64,000 nt of DNA from Sorex araneus (lineage: Eukaryota > Chordata > Mammalia > Eulipotyphla > Soricidae). The stretch is taken from the NCBI RefSeq assembly GCF_027595985.1, contig NC_073306.1, positions 99,483,426-99,547,425 of the forward strand. Reading direction: 5' to 3'. The stretch's first letter is position 1. Every line of letters starts with the position of its first letter. A model generated the notes under the pieces. It was given only the letters and a program-made list of their open reading frames with translations. It ran no database searches and was not told the DNA's origin. Positions 1 through 13,621 of this stretch are shown here, in pieces. Made by a program: the position numbers and the translations under genes.

Positions 1-479
1 CTTCTGTCCCACTCCTCCATGGACAAGGTTTATCCCCGTATGTACAGCAATTCCAGAAGGGTCTTGGCTTTCCTCAGTCAGCTGGTCTTTGTTCATTTTT
101 ATAGTTTGTTGGATAACATTGGGTTGTCCTTGCTTCTCCCAAAGGGAGCTTAGGTTTATTGAGTTACTCCCACAACAGTGTCCCTGAGGCACACCCAATT
201 CCCAATTCCACCAAGCACAAATAATCCTATATTGCTTTTCTCTTTCCTTTATATCACTTGTTTGGTTTAGCAATGTCCTTTTTGTATAGACACAGGGAGA
301 GAGTTGATGCTATGCTTTGTAACATGGCAGTTAATTGACTCCAGATAATATTTAACTTCTGGATACCCATCATATTTACCTGATTTATTTATTTATTTAT
401 TTATTACCTGATTTAAGCCTCAGTTTCCTTTACTTCCTAACACCCCCAAAAGGAAGGTCCTAACAAAGGGATTGGATGG

Positions 480-1310
480 ATCCAGGGCAAGCGATAAGCT
501 ACCCTGGCATCGAAAGGGGACAAGCTAAGCACCATAAGTATAATAAGTTAAAAGCTTGGTTATGGAACAAACTCTGTCGTGACCCAAAAAGAAGTAACTG
601 AATAAGGACCCTGCTGGAGTTAGGAAAGACTAACCTGGCCTGAGGACTGTGGTCTGGGATATATAGCGAGATGTCCCCAGGAAGAGCCAACCTTTAAGCT
701 CAATATATCTCTTACTGTGTTCATACAAAATGACTAGAAATACTATAAGAAGAAAATTTACTACGATTGTTTAAATGGATTGCTAGCTGAGGAAAGGATA
801 AAGCAATGCACCCTGGATGGAATCCCACCCTTGAGCGGATTTCCTAATAATCTGGAGTGCTGAACCCTCAGGTGAGATTTTGTCCTTGAGAACTTCCCCT
901 GAAGGAGTGGCTTTACCTGTTTGTTATGACAATGCTCAACCCCACCTATGTGTACCCCCATCCTTCATGATTTCTATGTAACTATGCTCTAATGGATAAG
1001 ACGGGTGGGGGACTTTGAGGTCTACGAAATTAGGATGATGGAACTATAACGACTGAGACTGCGACCAAAACCTCGACTATGATTGTGTTATAAGGGAGAG
1101 ATTGGACTACACTGTGGAGGAGAGAGAGATAAACTACCAACCAGCCTGGGGCTCTCTTTCTCTCCTTCCCCGTCCTTTGTTTGTCACCATGGACCGGCCA
1201 GGGGAATGATTCTGGGCCACTGAACACTCTTGTCCCGCATGCCACTGTGCTTTTTTTCTGAAACCCACAATAGTTAATCACAGAGGCCATCTGAGACTAT
1301 CACCATGGAC
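480..1310. mobile_element. Candidate LTR or other old repeat
   Basis: Non-SINE sequence with LTR-like patches (GGGATATATAGCGAGATG near 655, ATAAACTACCAACC then a C/T-rich run near 1,130-1,180). No protein or tRNA-primed site is clear. Exons of SLC47A1 are not visible here. Confidence 0.25.
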
Positions 1311-1794
1311 CTTAGTCTTGGCCAGATGAGACTCATTGCAGTCCCTTGACCTTTCTGCCTGAGCCTTGTCAGGACTGATCTAACTCCACTCTTCACTGAG
1401 CCCCTGGGATGCCTCTTTGGTTTGGTACATGGATTTTGCCAGTGGTTCCCATCTGCTTGGCACCTTTGGCAGAGTCAGAATGTTCCTTTCCTCCCATGTT
1501 GCTCTCCTTGGGCTTACTATAAAAGTGTTGTTTGCCACTGGAGATGCTCAGGGAATAGACAGGCCTGGGCTCTTCGAGCCTGTTGTGCAAGCTGATCCCA
1601 CAGAACTGCGAGGTTTGGTTCTCCCTGAACCAACATCCACTTGCACAATCTTACTGAGGGTTACTATTTAAGCAGCCTTAGGTACAACTTCTGGCTCAAT
1701 CTTGTGTCCTAAGAACTTGGCTTTGTTTCACAGAGGGCATTCTCTTTGGATTTCCATTGCCAGGGGCGCAAATTTATTACTTGTTACGGTTGTT

Positions 1795-1959
1795 TGGTTT
1801 TGGGCCACACCATACCTGGCAATACTCAGGGCTTACTCCTGGCTCTGTACTAAGAGATCACTCCTGGTTGGCTTAGAGAAACATGAGATTTCGGGGATCA
1901 AACCCGGGTTGGTTACACCAAAGCAAATGCCCTGCCCTTAGGATTATCTCTCTGGCCCC
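1795..1959 (-). mobile_element. SOR-type SINE
   Basis: A tRNA-headed shrew SINE. The sense strand has a GGGGCTGGAG..ATAGCACAGCGGGTAGG head (box A), GGTTCGA-like box B, a CATATGGTCCCCTGAGCAC body and a GGTGTGACCCAAAAAG end before the A tail. Diverged copy. Confidence 0.8.
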
Positions 1960-2522
1960 TGGTTAGCCATTTTATTCAGCAAACCCATAGACTCTCCTGT
2001 TCTCCACCCTTACTTAGAAACCTTGGACCTAAATCATTTTGGCCTATCATTCCTCTTCTGTTCTGTGAGATCCCTGTGAGCATAATGGAAGACACCAATT
2101 GCAGATGAAAGTGTGGTAGGAAATGCACATAAACGGCTACTTCCTCAGGTTTCAGAGTGTCCCCGGCATAGTCTCGGGTATACTCTTCACAGATCAAGCC
2201 TCCTTCATTCCATTTGATGCAGAGCCCAAGACAAGCTCTTGACACTGAAACTGATACTTCGTGGGTAAAACAGTCTATTGACATAGCTGTACAACTAGAG
2301 CAGTACTCATCAAAGCACAGATAGCTCACACCAGACATGGCCTTAATTATCCCAGCACCTGCTGAAGGTGAAAACAAAGCAAGGCTCAAACCTAGAGTTG
2401 AAAGACGTATCCAGAAGTCTTCTCTAGCCTACTCTAGTCGGCTCTAGCCCTTTGACGTGCCTGTCCTACCAGTAAGGAAATCAAATGGATGAGGATATTG
2501 ATTGGTTTTAAAAGCTCAAAAA

Positions 2523-2718
2523 GGGGCTGGAGTGATAGCACAGCGGGTAGGGCGTTTGCCTTGCACGTGGCCAACCCGGGTTCGAATCCCAGCATCCCAT
2601 ATGGTCCCCTGAGCACTGCCAGGAGTAATTTCTGAGTGCAGAGCCAGGACTAACTCCTGCGCATTGCCAGGTGTGACCCAAAAAGCAAAAAACTAAAAAA
2701 TAAAATAAATAAATAAAA
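2523..2718 (+). mobile_element. SOR-type SINE
   Basis: Nearly full-length with intact box A/B words and an (AAAT)n tail. The AAAAGCT words at both edges may be a target duplication. Confidence 0.92.
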
Positions 2719-2839
2719 GCTTAAGAAAATTGACACCTGCCGCACCCTGATCACCCCCAATCCAAATAAATACTTTCCTACCATCTATTTCTTTGAAAGC
2801 CACTTGTTTCACGGATTTGCTTAATTTTTCTTTTCTTTT

Positions 2840-3001
2840 TCTTTTTTGCCACACCCATCAGTGCTCAGGGGTTACTCCTTGCTCTGCACTCAGGGATCAC
2901 TCCTGGCAGGCTTGGAGGAACACATGGGATGCCAGGGATCAAATCCAGGTCAGCTACTTGCAAGACAAGAACCCTCCCCTCTATATATTGCTCTTGCCCC
3001 T
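2840..3001 (-). mobile_element. SOR-type SINE
   Basis: Full body; the head end (right) is diverged. Confidence 0.85.
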
Positions 3002-3493
3002 GCAGTTGATCACTATCTCTACCCCAGGAGAACTGAGATGTCTGCCTTCACCTGTGGAGGACCAAGTCCCGCTGCACAGACGTAACCCAGGGGCTCACTG
3101 AAGTTCTCTCTCCCCATCCCCCCATCTCATTTTTTTCAGTTGCTCAATCAAGACCTCAAAGATGGAAATTCCTTTTTGGTTCAGTTGTAGATAAACTTCC
3201 TACTACAGAACAAAAAAAACTGATTCAACTTTTGGCTTAGAGGAAGAACAGAGACTTAGAATGCCTGCTCGTGAGGTTCTGATCACAAGTTCAAATCTCT
3301 GTTTTTGCCACACATGCTTAGTGCAATCCTAGTAACTCAACCTGCAATCCCTGGAGCTAATTTCTGACTGTTATGTAGCCAGGTGAGTGTAAGCACCAAA
3401 GTGGGGAAATGTGGTGCAAATCTCTGGAAGTACCTATATATATATCTATATCTATCTATACACACATGTGCATGTATGTATATATATTTAATT

Positions 3494-3650
3494 TTTGGTT
3501 TGGGAGCCACACTGACTATGCTCAGGCTTACTCCTGCTCTGTGCTTAGGAATCACTCCTGGCGAGCTTTGGGGACCACGTGTGGGTGTTGGCCCTCAAAT
3601 CCAGGTCGGGCATGTACAAAGCAAGCTCCCAAACTGCTACTTTCACCAAC
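3494..3650 (-). mobile_element. SOR-type SINE, old
   Basis: Strongly diverged but the order of blocks is kept. Preceded by a TA/TATC-rich stretch. Confidence 0.7.
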
Positions 3651-3757
3651 CCATAAAAAATATATTTCAGTGGGCTGAGTGAATTCTTTGCCTGCAGGAA
3701 GCACTGATTCAATTCTTGGCATCACATGGTCCCCCAGCAAGATTAAGATGGCAAGAC

Positions 3758-3942
3758 AGGGGGCTGGAGCAATAGCACAGTGGGTAGGGCATTTATTTGC
3801 CTTGCACACAGCCGACCCGGGTTCGATTCCCAGTATCCCATATGGTCCCCTGAGCACCACCAGGGGTAATTCCTGAGTGCAGAGCCAGGAGTGACCCCTG
3901 TGCATTGCCAGGTGTGACCCAAAAAGAAAAAAAAAAGCAAAA
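3758..3942 (+). mobile_element. SOR-type SINE with 13-bp target duplication
   Basis: Flanked by AAGATGGCAAGAC at 3,745-3,757 and 3,943-3,955. Young-looking copy with one TTTA insertion in the box A-B spacer. Confidence 0.95.
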
Positions 3943-4121
3943 AAGATGGCAAGACTGAGTTTATAGGTGGCCTAGAAACTTGGTGTGATTTTTACCATTC
4001 CTTGGTATGAATTATTCTCATATCACTTTTTCCAGGTGTGATCAGACCATATTTTGGACAGTAAGGTTCATGAGTAACTGTCATTTGTACATTAGTGAAA
4101 AAAGATCTTTGCCTTTTTTTA

Positions 4122-4130
<9 letters not shown>

Positions 4131-4163
<33 letters not shown>
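4131..4163. repeat. (TA)n microsatellite
   Basis: Simple TA tract directly before a SINE tail. Confidence 0.9.
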
Positions 4164-4164
<1 letters not shown>

Positions 4165-4166
<2 letters not shown>

Positions 4167-4284
4167 TTTAGGCCACACCCAGTGATACTTGGGGCTTACT
4201 CCTGGCTCTGCACTCAGGAATAACTCCTGATGATGCTCGGGGGACCATAAGTGCTCTCCCTGCTGTAGTATCTCTCTGGCCCCT
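4165..4284 (-). mobile_element. SOR-type SINE, internally deleted
   Basis: The box B region is missing; the tail and the CTCTCTGGCCCC head end are present. Confidence 0.78.
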
Positions 4285-4299
4285 TAATTTCGTTTTTGT

Positions 4300-4471
4300 T
4301 TTAGTTTTTTCAGTTCGTACTTGATGGTGCTCAGGGATTACTCCTGACTCTGTGCTCAGGAATCACTCACTCCCAGTAAGCTTGGAGGATCATTTGAGAT
4401 ACCCAGGATCAAACCTGGATTAGCCACGTGCAAGGCCAGAGTGCTAACCACTATGCAATCGCCCCAGTCCT
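4300..4471 (-). mobile_element. SOR-type SINE, diverged
   Basis: Complete order of blocks with an unusual spacer insertion. Adjacent to the preceding copy. Confidence 0.75.
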
Positions 4472-4479
4472 GGATCTAT

Positions 4480-5687
4480 AGTTTTAAGTACATTCTGCTA
4501 ATATTCCCCTTAGGTATCAATCTAAAGCTATTACAATCTAAACCTATATGTTTATAAGTCCAAATATAAATAAAACCCAGAAAATCAGCTGAATCGTTTT
4601 TTGTACCCTGACACAAGTCTGGTGAACTTTGTCTTGGCAGTTCCATTGTCTTTGAATACCTCCCATGTTTTTCACTAAAATATTATTGAGCTTGAGAAAA
4701 AATGTGCAATGTAATATAATTCAATAGTCAGGAAGTTCAAGCCAGGTGTCACATGGCTTCTCACCTCCCCTCAGCCTGCCAAGGTCCTGTGGATAAAAGT
4801 ACAAACCATCCTCAAGTCAGTCACAGTCAAAGCGAATGTGTTTTGCTTTCATTTATGGACTGCAGACATATTCCAAATTATTATTTTAGGAATCAAACCT
4901 CGGTTTCCCCCCATTTTTTCAAGATTAGTTCTGGCCATTCATTTCAAATGCTGTGGATTAAGTTCCTTCCTACCAACACAGAAAGGGAATGAAGGAGGCC
5001 ATGACCCAACCCACCCTCCTCTGAGGTCACACTTATCACCTATGCCCTGTGTGGAGACCCAGCAGACACACACTTGAAAACATTATGCCTTTCAGGGTGG
5101 GAGGTAGAGGCTTCGGAGAGCAGGGAAGATGACGACAGAGGTGCCCCCTAGCTGTTCTCTCTTGCTGGACAGCTAAGACACAGAGATTCTGCTCTGGGGT
5201 CACTCAGCCACTTTGGCTATTGCCAAAAGCTGTGTAAGAACCGCAGACAAGCTGTCTGGTGATTGCCACTTCTGGGCCTCAACCCCTGCTGTGTGGCTGT
5301 GGCTGACAGTTTGAGGGCCATGGGCAGTTGGCCACTCTATCAGAGACTCACCATGCCAGGGTTATCCCTGAAGGAAACCACAAAAGGGCCACAAAAATAG
5401 GCATCCCTACTGCCACTAACTTTGTGGAAGTAAGAGGCTGATGCCACAGGACAGAGAGGAATAGTCAGAGCACACAGTGACGGGTCACTGACTATGAGTG
5501 TATGAGGGGAGCGAGAAGGTACCTTGGGGCTCTGCTCCCCAGTCCCCTTGGTGCCCTCTTGAACAGGGTCTGAGGGAACCTGGGAAAGTTTCCATTTCAG
5601 GGCCGAGTCTCAGGAAAAGCCTCTGAGCCCTGAGAGTTCGGCTGGGGGCTGCTGGGTGTCCGCAGCCCTACCGTGGCTGAAGCTTAC
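4480..5687. other. SLC47A1 intron 14, unique sequence
   Basis: I see no exon, RNA gene or recognisable repeat. In particular, nothing matches SLC47A1 exon 15. Confidence 0.6.
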
Positions 5688-5820
5688 CGATCACTCCCAG
5701 TTTGGCTGCAAACATCAGTGAAATTCCAATAGGGAGACCAATGACATAATACCCAATTGCATTAATGATGGCTCCAACCTTCTGATTTCCACTTCCCCTC
5801 AGAATGCCACCGCTTGTGCA
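5688..5820 (-). CDS. SLC47A1: SLC47A1 exon 14
   Basis: Encodes residues 393-436, from [19 protein letters not shown] to [11 protein letters not shown], plus one base of Gly437. It includes the [13 protein letters not shown] loop and membrane segment 11. Acceptor CTGCAG, donor GTAAGC, phase 1 exit. This is the last exon of the gene visible in the window. Confidence 0.97.
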
Positions 5821-8364
5821 CTGCAGGCAGAGAAGATTTGATCAGTGTGAACCATGCAGATAGCTTATCTGGATGATTTCTATCCCAACTTCGACCCTTT
5901 CTACCATGCTCAGACTTAGAAAGCAGTGATCCAATTCTCTTGTAAAGTGAATCTGATAAGAACAATTGGTGTTGCCTTCCATCCCCAGCCCCCCTTCTCT
6001 GTTTCAGTGTATCATCAAAGGAAGAAACACATAGATGGTGAACATCTAGGGAACACGGCATGTTACTCACAGCAAGACCATCGAAGAGGTGGGAAACAGC
6101 ATAGATCGGAACCACCTGGGCCACTAGAGCAATGATTTCTCTGTTTGAAAGATAAAGCACATGGTTCTGGGGGACAAACATGTGGGAAAAGTAGAGCCAT
6201 GCAGGTCCTGGATGCAGACATGCAGCTTCTCTACTTGACCAAAGAGACTCACAAGTGCCTGCCAACGTTCTACTCATGGACAGTCCTACTGTGTCTTGGT
6301 CTGTATCGGAAACCAACTCCATGTTTCATTATCACTTTTGGAGAAAACAGATAGTCTATTTAATTAATATAGACAATAAAATTAAATAATCTGGTAACCT
6401 CCTCCTCCAAATAAAACTGGATTATAGTGCCATCCAGTTTTTGCTTGTTTGTTTTGGGACCACGTCCAGCAGTGCTCAGAGCTAACACTTGGCTCTGTGT
6501 TCAGGGATCACTCCTGGTAGGGCTCAAGAGTCCATATGGAATGCTGGGGATCCCTGTTGGCCAAGTGCAAAGCAAACACCTTACCCACTGGACAATGTCT
6601 TTAGCCCTAGCACCATCCTTTTGAATGTTATTTCACATGTCTCTAATATGTATGAAAGAAAGTTAAGGTTCCCTTTATGGGTCTAGGTTAGCATATTACC
6701 AAGGCCATGGATAAAATTTGCAGAATTTTTTTTGTCTCTGAGAAATGAGATTTAACTATCAAAACTAAAGACTTAGCTTTTAATGCCCACACTAGAAAAC
6801 TAAAAGAAAACTAAAATTAATACTACTGCATGTGCAGGCCCTAGTAAGCAGCACAAACAAGTGTGCAAGTACCACAACAAAGTGTGTACAGCCTCCGGTC
6901 ATCACAGCAAAAATAACAAAAGCAACAAAGATAATCTTGCTGCTGGCTGAGGAAGCAAGAAATTCCTGATACCCCAGAATGGATTTGTCACAGATAAATC
7001 TGCAAGATTTCTGATATTTCCTGGATAAACTAATACATATAAAATCCTTCACCAAATAAGATGCTTTCCACTAATACAAAGGACAGAAAAACAATTATGT
7101 TATCCCAATAACATTTTTTAAATGGTAACATTTGCTTGTTGTTAAAAGAAATCAAACCCAAAACATTGATTTAAAAGAGTATGTGTGCACCCCTGTTCAT
7201 TGCTGCACTTAATACAATGACCAAGATGTGGAAACTACCCAAATGCCAGCGAGGGATGAACGGATCAAGGAGCTGCTAGGGGGCAAGAGTCATAGTACAG
7301 TGGGAAGGGCGCTTCCCTTGCAAGCAGCTTGGTTCAACCCCCAGCATCCCGTACGGTCCCCTGAGCACCACCAGGAGTGATCCCTGAGCACTGCTGGGTG
7401 TGGCAAAAAAAAATTGTGATATTTATATATATATGTACATATATATATAATATACACACATACATACACACACAACAGATTACTATGTGCCACTAGGAAG
7501 AACAAAATTATATACACTTTGTTGCAACATGGATAGAACCAGATATGATACTGAGTGAAGTAAGTCACATGGAAGACCAGGACAAACGATACAAGAGCAT
7601 CTTGATGCCTAGAAGTACATTATTGTCCCAAAAACTACTAAGTTGGCATTCTAGATTATAAATTAGTTTCCCTTTACAATCACTTCTTCCCAAATAATAT
7701 CAAACTTGTAAATGACTCAGACATCCCTCCACCCTGCCCCAAGATGCAATAACCCCAGCAGTACCAGACCCAACGTCTATGCAACCATTCTTCCCTACAT
7801 ATTCACCTTTCAAGAATATTCCAATACTCACCGGTCAGTTGTGAAAATGTACCCCACAAGGTCCTTACAGCTTAACATCAGGACACATAAGGTTACAGCT
7901 AAGAGTTCTGGAAGCAAAATTGCAAATAAACAGCAGAGTAAAAAAGAGGGGGATGGTCAGGTACCAGACATGGGTTGTAGGGGTGCAGACTGCTATGGAC
8001 CAAGGGGTCTAAGCACCTGTGATGATCAGGGCAACTGCCGAGGACCTCTTGGCCTGCTCAATGTTCCCTGCACCTAATGCATTCCCCACACGGACGCTGG
8101 CAGCCACGCTGAAGCCTGTCGGGATCTAAGGGGGAAAGGAAACCTGCTATGAAACAGAGTGACACTGGCTCCAAGGCGCAGCCCCGCCTCGGGTCTCCCC
8201 ACACCTTCCCCGGGGCACAAAAGCCTGGATGGTCACGCATCTTATCTCACCACAAAAAAACAGTAAAAGTTTGAAAAGATTTACTTGTAAGAGCCCCTTT
8301 GACTAACTGCCTCCTTGCAGCCCCACACCCTCTTCTCCCTTGAGTGCATGTGCGCGCGCGCGCG

Positions 8365-8411
<47 letters not shown>

Positions 8412-11324
8412 TGAATCCTGGAACCCCAGGCTGTGATCTCATCACACCCAGTTTCCAACTTGTGTCTGTGGGTGTGGAGGCCTTAAACAACTACATCCCC
8501 CTCCGGGTACGAAAGGATGGACTTAGGGGAAGAGTGAGTGCACCAAGTCCACGCTGCCCCTCTCTGAGAGGGGTGGGAGATGCTAATATTGTTAGGAAAT
8601 GGGACTCTGGGTTGGCTTGGGTGTTTTTGTTTTTGCTTGGTTTTGGCCACACCTGGAAATATTCAAGGCAATTCTAGTCCTGTCTAGTAGGAGCAGAACA
8701 GAGATCTCTTGGAAGATTGCTGTTTAACTGCAAAGGAGAAAAGAGACTCAATGGTGGAGAAACTTGGCAGACACTGCCTTAACCCAGCAGTGGGTACCAA
8801 AGATGCAGGTGCCCCATCTAATGCCCACTACAGTGCCTGAGAGTGACACTGTGTCATTTCAAATGACAAATGAAGATTGCTCTATCTGTGAGGAAATTCT
8901 ACACAAAGTGGTCTACCTGGCTTAATTCCCTTAACATTATACATTCCAGTTAAATTAAAAAATAAAAGACAAGGTCAAGAAAGACAAGGAAAAGGATGAG
9001 AATCTGTTCTAGGTTAAAGCACATTAATAAGACATGGTACCATAATTCCAGGAGAAAAATTATTACAAAGGTCATTATTTGAACAATTGCTTGTCTTTGA
9101 CTATGGAGGGGAAGGAAAGAAAGAAGGAAGGAAGGAAGGGAGGGAGGAAGGAAGGAAGGAAGGAAGGAAGGAAGGAAGGAAGGAAGGAAGGAAGGAAGGA
9201 AGGAAGGAAGGAAGTGAGGGAGGGAGGGAGGGAGGGAAGGAAGGAGGGAGGAGGGGGAGGGAGGGAGGGAGGAAGGAAGGAGAGAGAAGGAAAGAGGGGA
9301 AGTAAAAGGGGAGGAAAGCAAGATTGGGTGAATAAAGTTGGCAAAATGTTAAAATAGGGTGGATAAATAGATGGAATATATTTATTTGATTAGGGAGAAA
9401 TATAAATGTAAGTAATTATAAGCCTAAAGCAAGTATTATAATATACGTGAAAAGAAAAGTTCAAAACTTCTAAGAATTTTTCTTAAATAGACAAGTACAC
9501 AATGATAATTGTCCTAAGATGTTCATTGATTTGCTAGACTGAAACATAGTGAATAAACTAAATATCTGACATTGGGAGAGTATTTTTATTAGTTATACTA
9601 CATGTCATGGAATATTACACAGTACTAAAAATCAGGATTTAGTACTGATGGGGCCAGAGAGATAACAGAGCAGGCAGGACACTTGTCTTACATGTGGCTG
9701 ATCTGGGATCTATCCTCAGCATCCACATGGTTCTCCAAGCACTGCCAGCAGAGATCCCTGAAGCATGGCACCAGGAGTGAGCCTTGAATGCCATCAGGTA
9801 TAGCCCAAAACAACAACAACAACAACAACAAATTATTTGATTTTGCTACTGGGAATAGAAGGGCTGGAGCAATAGCACAGCGGTAGGGCGTTCACCTTTC
9901 ATGCGATGGACCTGTGTTCGATTCCTCCGCCCCCTCGGAGAGCCCAGCAAGCTACTGAGAGTATCGAGCCCGCACGGCAGAGCCTGGCAAGCTACCTGTG
10001 GCATATTGGATATGCCAAAAACAGTAACAATAAGTCTCACAATGAGAGACGTTACTGGTGCCCGCTCGAACAAATCCATGAGAAATGGGATGACAGTGAC
10101 TGAGATAGAAAAAGTATATCAAATATAGGGGCTGGACAGATAGTATAGCAGGTAGGGCATTGACTTGCACATGGTTGACCCAGGTTCAATCCCTGGCAGG
10201 ACATAGTGTCCCTGAGCCTTCCAGGAGTGATCCTTGATCCTTGAGTGCAGAGTCAGGAAAAAGCCCTGAGTACAGCTGAATGTGACCCAAAAAATAAAAA
10301 ATACAAATGTATAAATATATATGTAAATAAATGTATATAAAAATATAAATAGTGTTGAAGTGACAGATAAAAAATTTTGTTGAGGATAGGAAAATGGGAA
10401 AAAGATACACAGGATAACTCCTGTCATTAAGGGCATTTCTCTGACCTGTTTCAATGAAGCAAGTCTTCAGTAGAATAATTCTTAAGGAAAACAGTAAATC
10501 TATACTATTTTTATTTTTAAAACATAACCAATCTGGCCAGACAGATAGTACAAGGGTTAGGACACTTGCCTTGTATCCACACTATCCCCTAAGTCCTTCC
10601 AGGGAGTGACCCCTGAGCAGAACCAGGAATAGGCCCTGGGTGTGACCCAACCATCTTCCCCCAACCCAACTCTATATGAGCAGTCTGAGATGGGGGAGAT
10701 CTTAGCATTAGTGCTATAAACAACATCAAGTTCTACATGATGCTTTAGTTTCCACCTTATAAAAATCTTCTGCTTCCACCTGACTTTTTAAATTCAAAAG
10801 TGATGCTTACTATAGAAAAAGCCCTTCAGCATAACATTTTCACAGAAACAAGAACAGAGAAAAGCTTCTAATGACTGGGCTTCTCCTGTGCACCTCCACT
10901 TTTTTCATTCCAACACAAAATGATAATTCATTGCAAGGACTGACCACATTAAAAAAAATTATTTATTTACTTATTTTGTTTTTTGGGTCATACCCCGTGA
11001 TACACAGGGGTTTCTCCTGGCTTTGCACTCAGGAATTACTCCTGGCAGTGCTCGGGGGACCATATGGGATGCTGGAAATCGAACCTGGGTCAGCCACGTA
11101 CAAGGCAAACACCCTACCCGCTGTACCCACGAGCTCCAGCCTGACAGACCACATCTGATCTATCAAGGACATTTGGGTTCTTTCTGCCTTTTGGCTCTTG
11201 CCAGTGTCCAGCACCATCCTCTGCTTATGCCCCCACCTGGCCCTAGAAAATACGAAAATATTCTTCATATTTGGCAAGCAAATAGAATTTTTCTGATTTG
11301 AATTGTATGTATGTGTGTGTATGT

Positions 11325-11423
<99 letters not shown>

Positions 11424-13565
11424 ATGGCAATGAGTCATTGTAGTTTGATTTTGTTTGGGGGGGGGGTCACACCTGATAGTGTTCTTACTCCTGACTCTGC
11501 ACTCAGGGATCACTCTCCTGGTACTACTGAGGGACCATATGTGATGCCAGGGATTGAGCCCAGATTGGCCACATGGAAGGCAAGTGTCCTACCCACTGTG
11601 CTATTGCTCCAGCCCCTCAACTGTGGTTTTTCTAGCTCAGAGCTTCTAACCATCCCTAAAGGACCCAATCCCTCAGATTCTCAAATAAAAATAATACTTT
11701 CAGGAAATTATCCTAGAGGTCAGTGATGTCCTGAGAATCATTTAGCACTTGCACATAGTGGCCCTCCAACACTCACCATGTACACGATGACGGTCAGCTC
11801 ATACACAACTGACTGGGCTCCGAGCTCCACCATGCCAAGGATACCTGGTGGAGACTGGAAGTTGACATGGGTCTTCACATCTCAAGTCACCAGCACCCTC
11901 TCCCTACACTCACCACTCAGGAAGCTTCCGATCTCATAGGCCCACCACTCGATGCACAGCATGAGCATGCTGGGGATGGCCAGGTGGAGGAAGGAGGCCC
12001 AGTCCTGCAGGCACTCGAGGGACCACCCTACAGGACACAGGCACTGGCAACACATCCGGCTTCCAGGCTGGAGCTCAACCCAGGACAAAAACCCACATTC
12101 AAGCTGGAAAATCGAAAGCACCTTTACCTCCCCAGGTAGCTTGATACAGTTTTCTCCAAAGGATGTAGAAGAAGAGGAACAAGGCCAGGACGAACTGGGA
12201 AATGGTATTTGCCAGTGCAGAACCCCTGGGGAGAAAGAACCCGGTGAAGGGCAGTGTCTTACTCCACCTCCTCTCCATCCTACCGGGTGCAGGGGAGAGA
12301 CATCCTCACTGGAAGTACTGTCATCTTTTCAGAGCAGCACTCCACTCCATCCCTTGGTGCTTTTCTAGAGTGGCTTAAGATGCACATGGACACGATGACC
12401 AGCTAAAAGTTCCAAGTTTCCCCACTCTTCACCACCCCCTCAGAAAGACCATCTGCAAGTCAGAGCCCTTTCCCCATCCCGGGAATTAGTAGGACTCACA
12501 TCACGCCGAGGTGCATTTGGTGGAGAAATAGATAGTTGGTGAGAGCGTTGACAAGGTTGGCTGCAACTCCAGTGATGATCTGGGGGAATATGATTCCCTG
12601 AAAGAAGCCAGGACCATGCACCATACATGAGAACCTTGGATCTGTCTTCTCAACCCAAACAAGGCTGCGTGGCCAGAAGTTCCTGCCTGTGGGGGCCCTC
12701 ATACTTGCTGCTCCTTCCTTCCCACATGCATCCCCCACCTCTTCCTTTCTAAGGTATGAAAGGCATATACAGAGGTAAGTAGAGAACTGGCTCATCTACA
12801 GGAATGCAAAGATCATCAGGGATTTAAAAGTAGACAGTAAGTTACTTCCATTGGTCTATAAAGTATCGACTATCCAATTGATACTTGGAACTAAAATGTA
12901 GAAAGACTCCATTCACTCTCTTTGTCTTCTCCAAAGAAGACTTAAGGTATGAGAGTTAAATATCACTGGACTGAGGAGGTAAAGATCTGTTCTGCTAGGA
13001 ATTAAGAAGGAATAGTAGACATGGGTCAAGTCATCTGTAAAACTAACAGAAAACTTGAAGGTGTGACCTCATCCCTTTTCTTTGTTTTGCCTTCTGTTTT
13101 TATTGTTTGGTTTTGAGCTATATTCAGTGATGCTCAGGGATCAAAATCGGCCCTCTTACATGCAAAAGTACGTGCTCTGGTCCTTCAAGTCATTTTCCCA
13201 GCCCCACATGCCCTTCCTGCATTTGAAAGACTACAGATTTCTTGCTCTTTGGAAATTTAGTTTTCTAAAATTATAGTTTGTAAATAATTTGGCTGTTTTA
13301 TGGGAGCCCTCGATTCCATTCCAGTGCCACACAGTCCCTTAAGCACCACAAGGAGTGATCCTTGCGACCCAGTTGGCTGAGAATCTCTTGGAAGGGATCC
13401 TGGACCTCCTGAACACCATTTGGGAACACCCCCCCCAAACAATAACAAAAGAGACTACTGAAGTAATATGGGGGAGAGAAGGATCTGAGATGAGTAAAGG
13501 CAGTGACAAGAAGGGTGGAAAGCAGCAAGTGAGACTGTAGGGCCCTGTGACAGACACGCATGTGT

Positions 13566-13621
<56 letters not shown>

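Noticed and set aside
3552..3905. Many frames with words like [33 protein letters not shown]
   Set aside because: These are translations of the SOR-type SINE in different frames and recur throughout the window.
1..5687. Search for SLC47A1 exons 15-17
   Set aside because: No stretch matches the expected LWSGIIICT / IQLNWKKACQQ region or the C-terminal tail, so these exons are taken to lie outside the window.
6792..7055. An 87-codon minus-strand frame considered as SLC47A1 exon 12
   Set aside because: It does not match MATE1. The true exon, with [13 protein letters not shown], is at 7,907-7,832 and fits both phases.
9075..9357. Ser/Leu/Pro or Lys/Glu/Gly repeat frames (also at 48.7-49.4 kb)
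   Set aside because: Pure products of GGAA/GAAA microsatellites.
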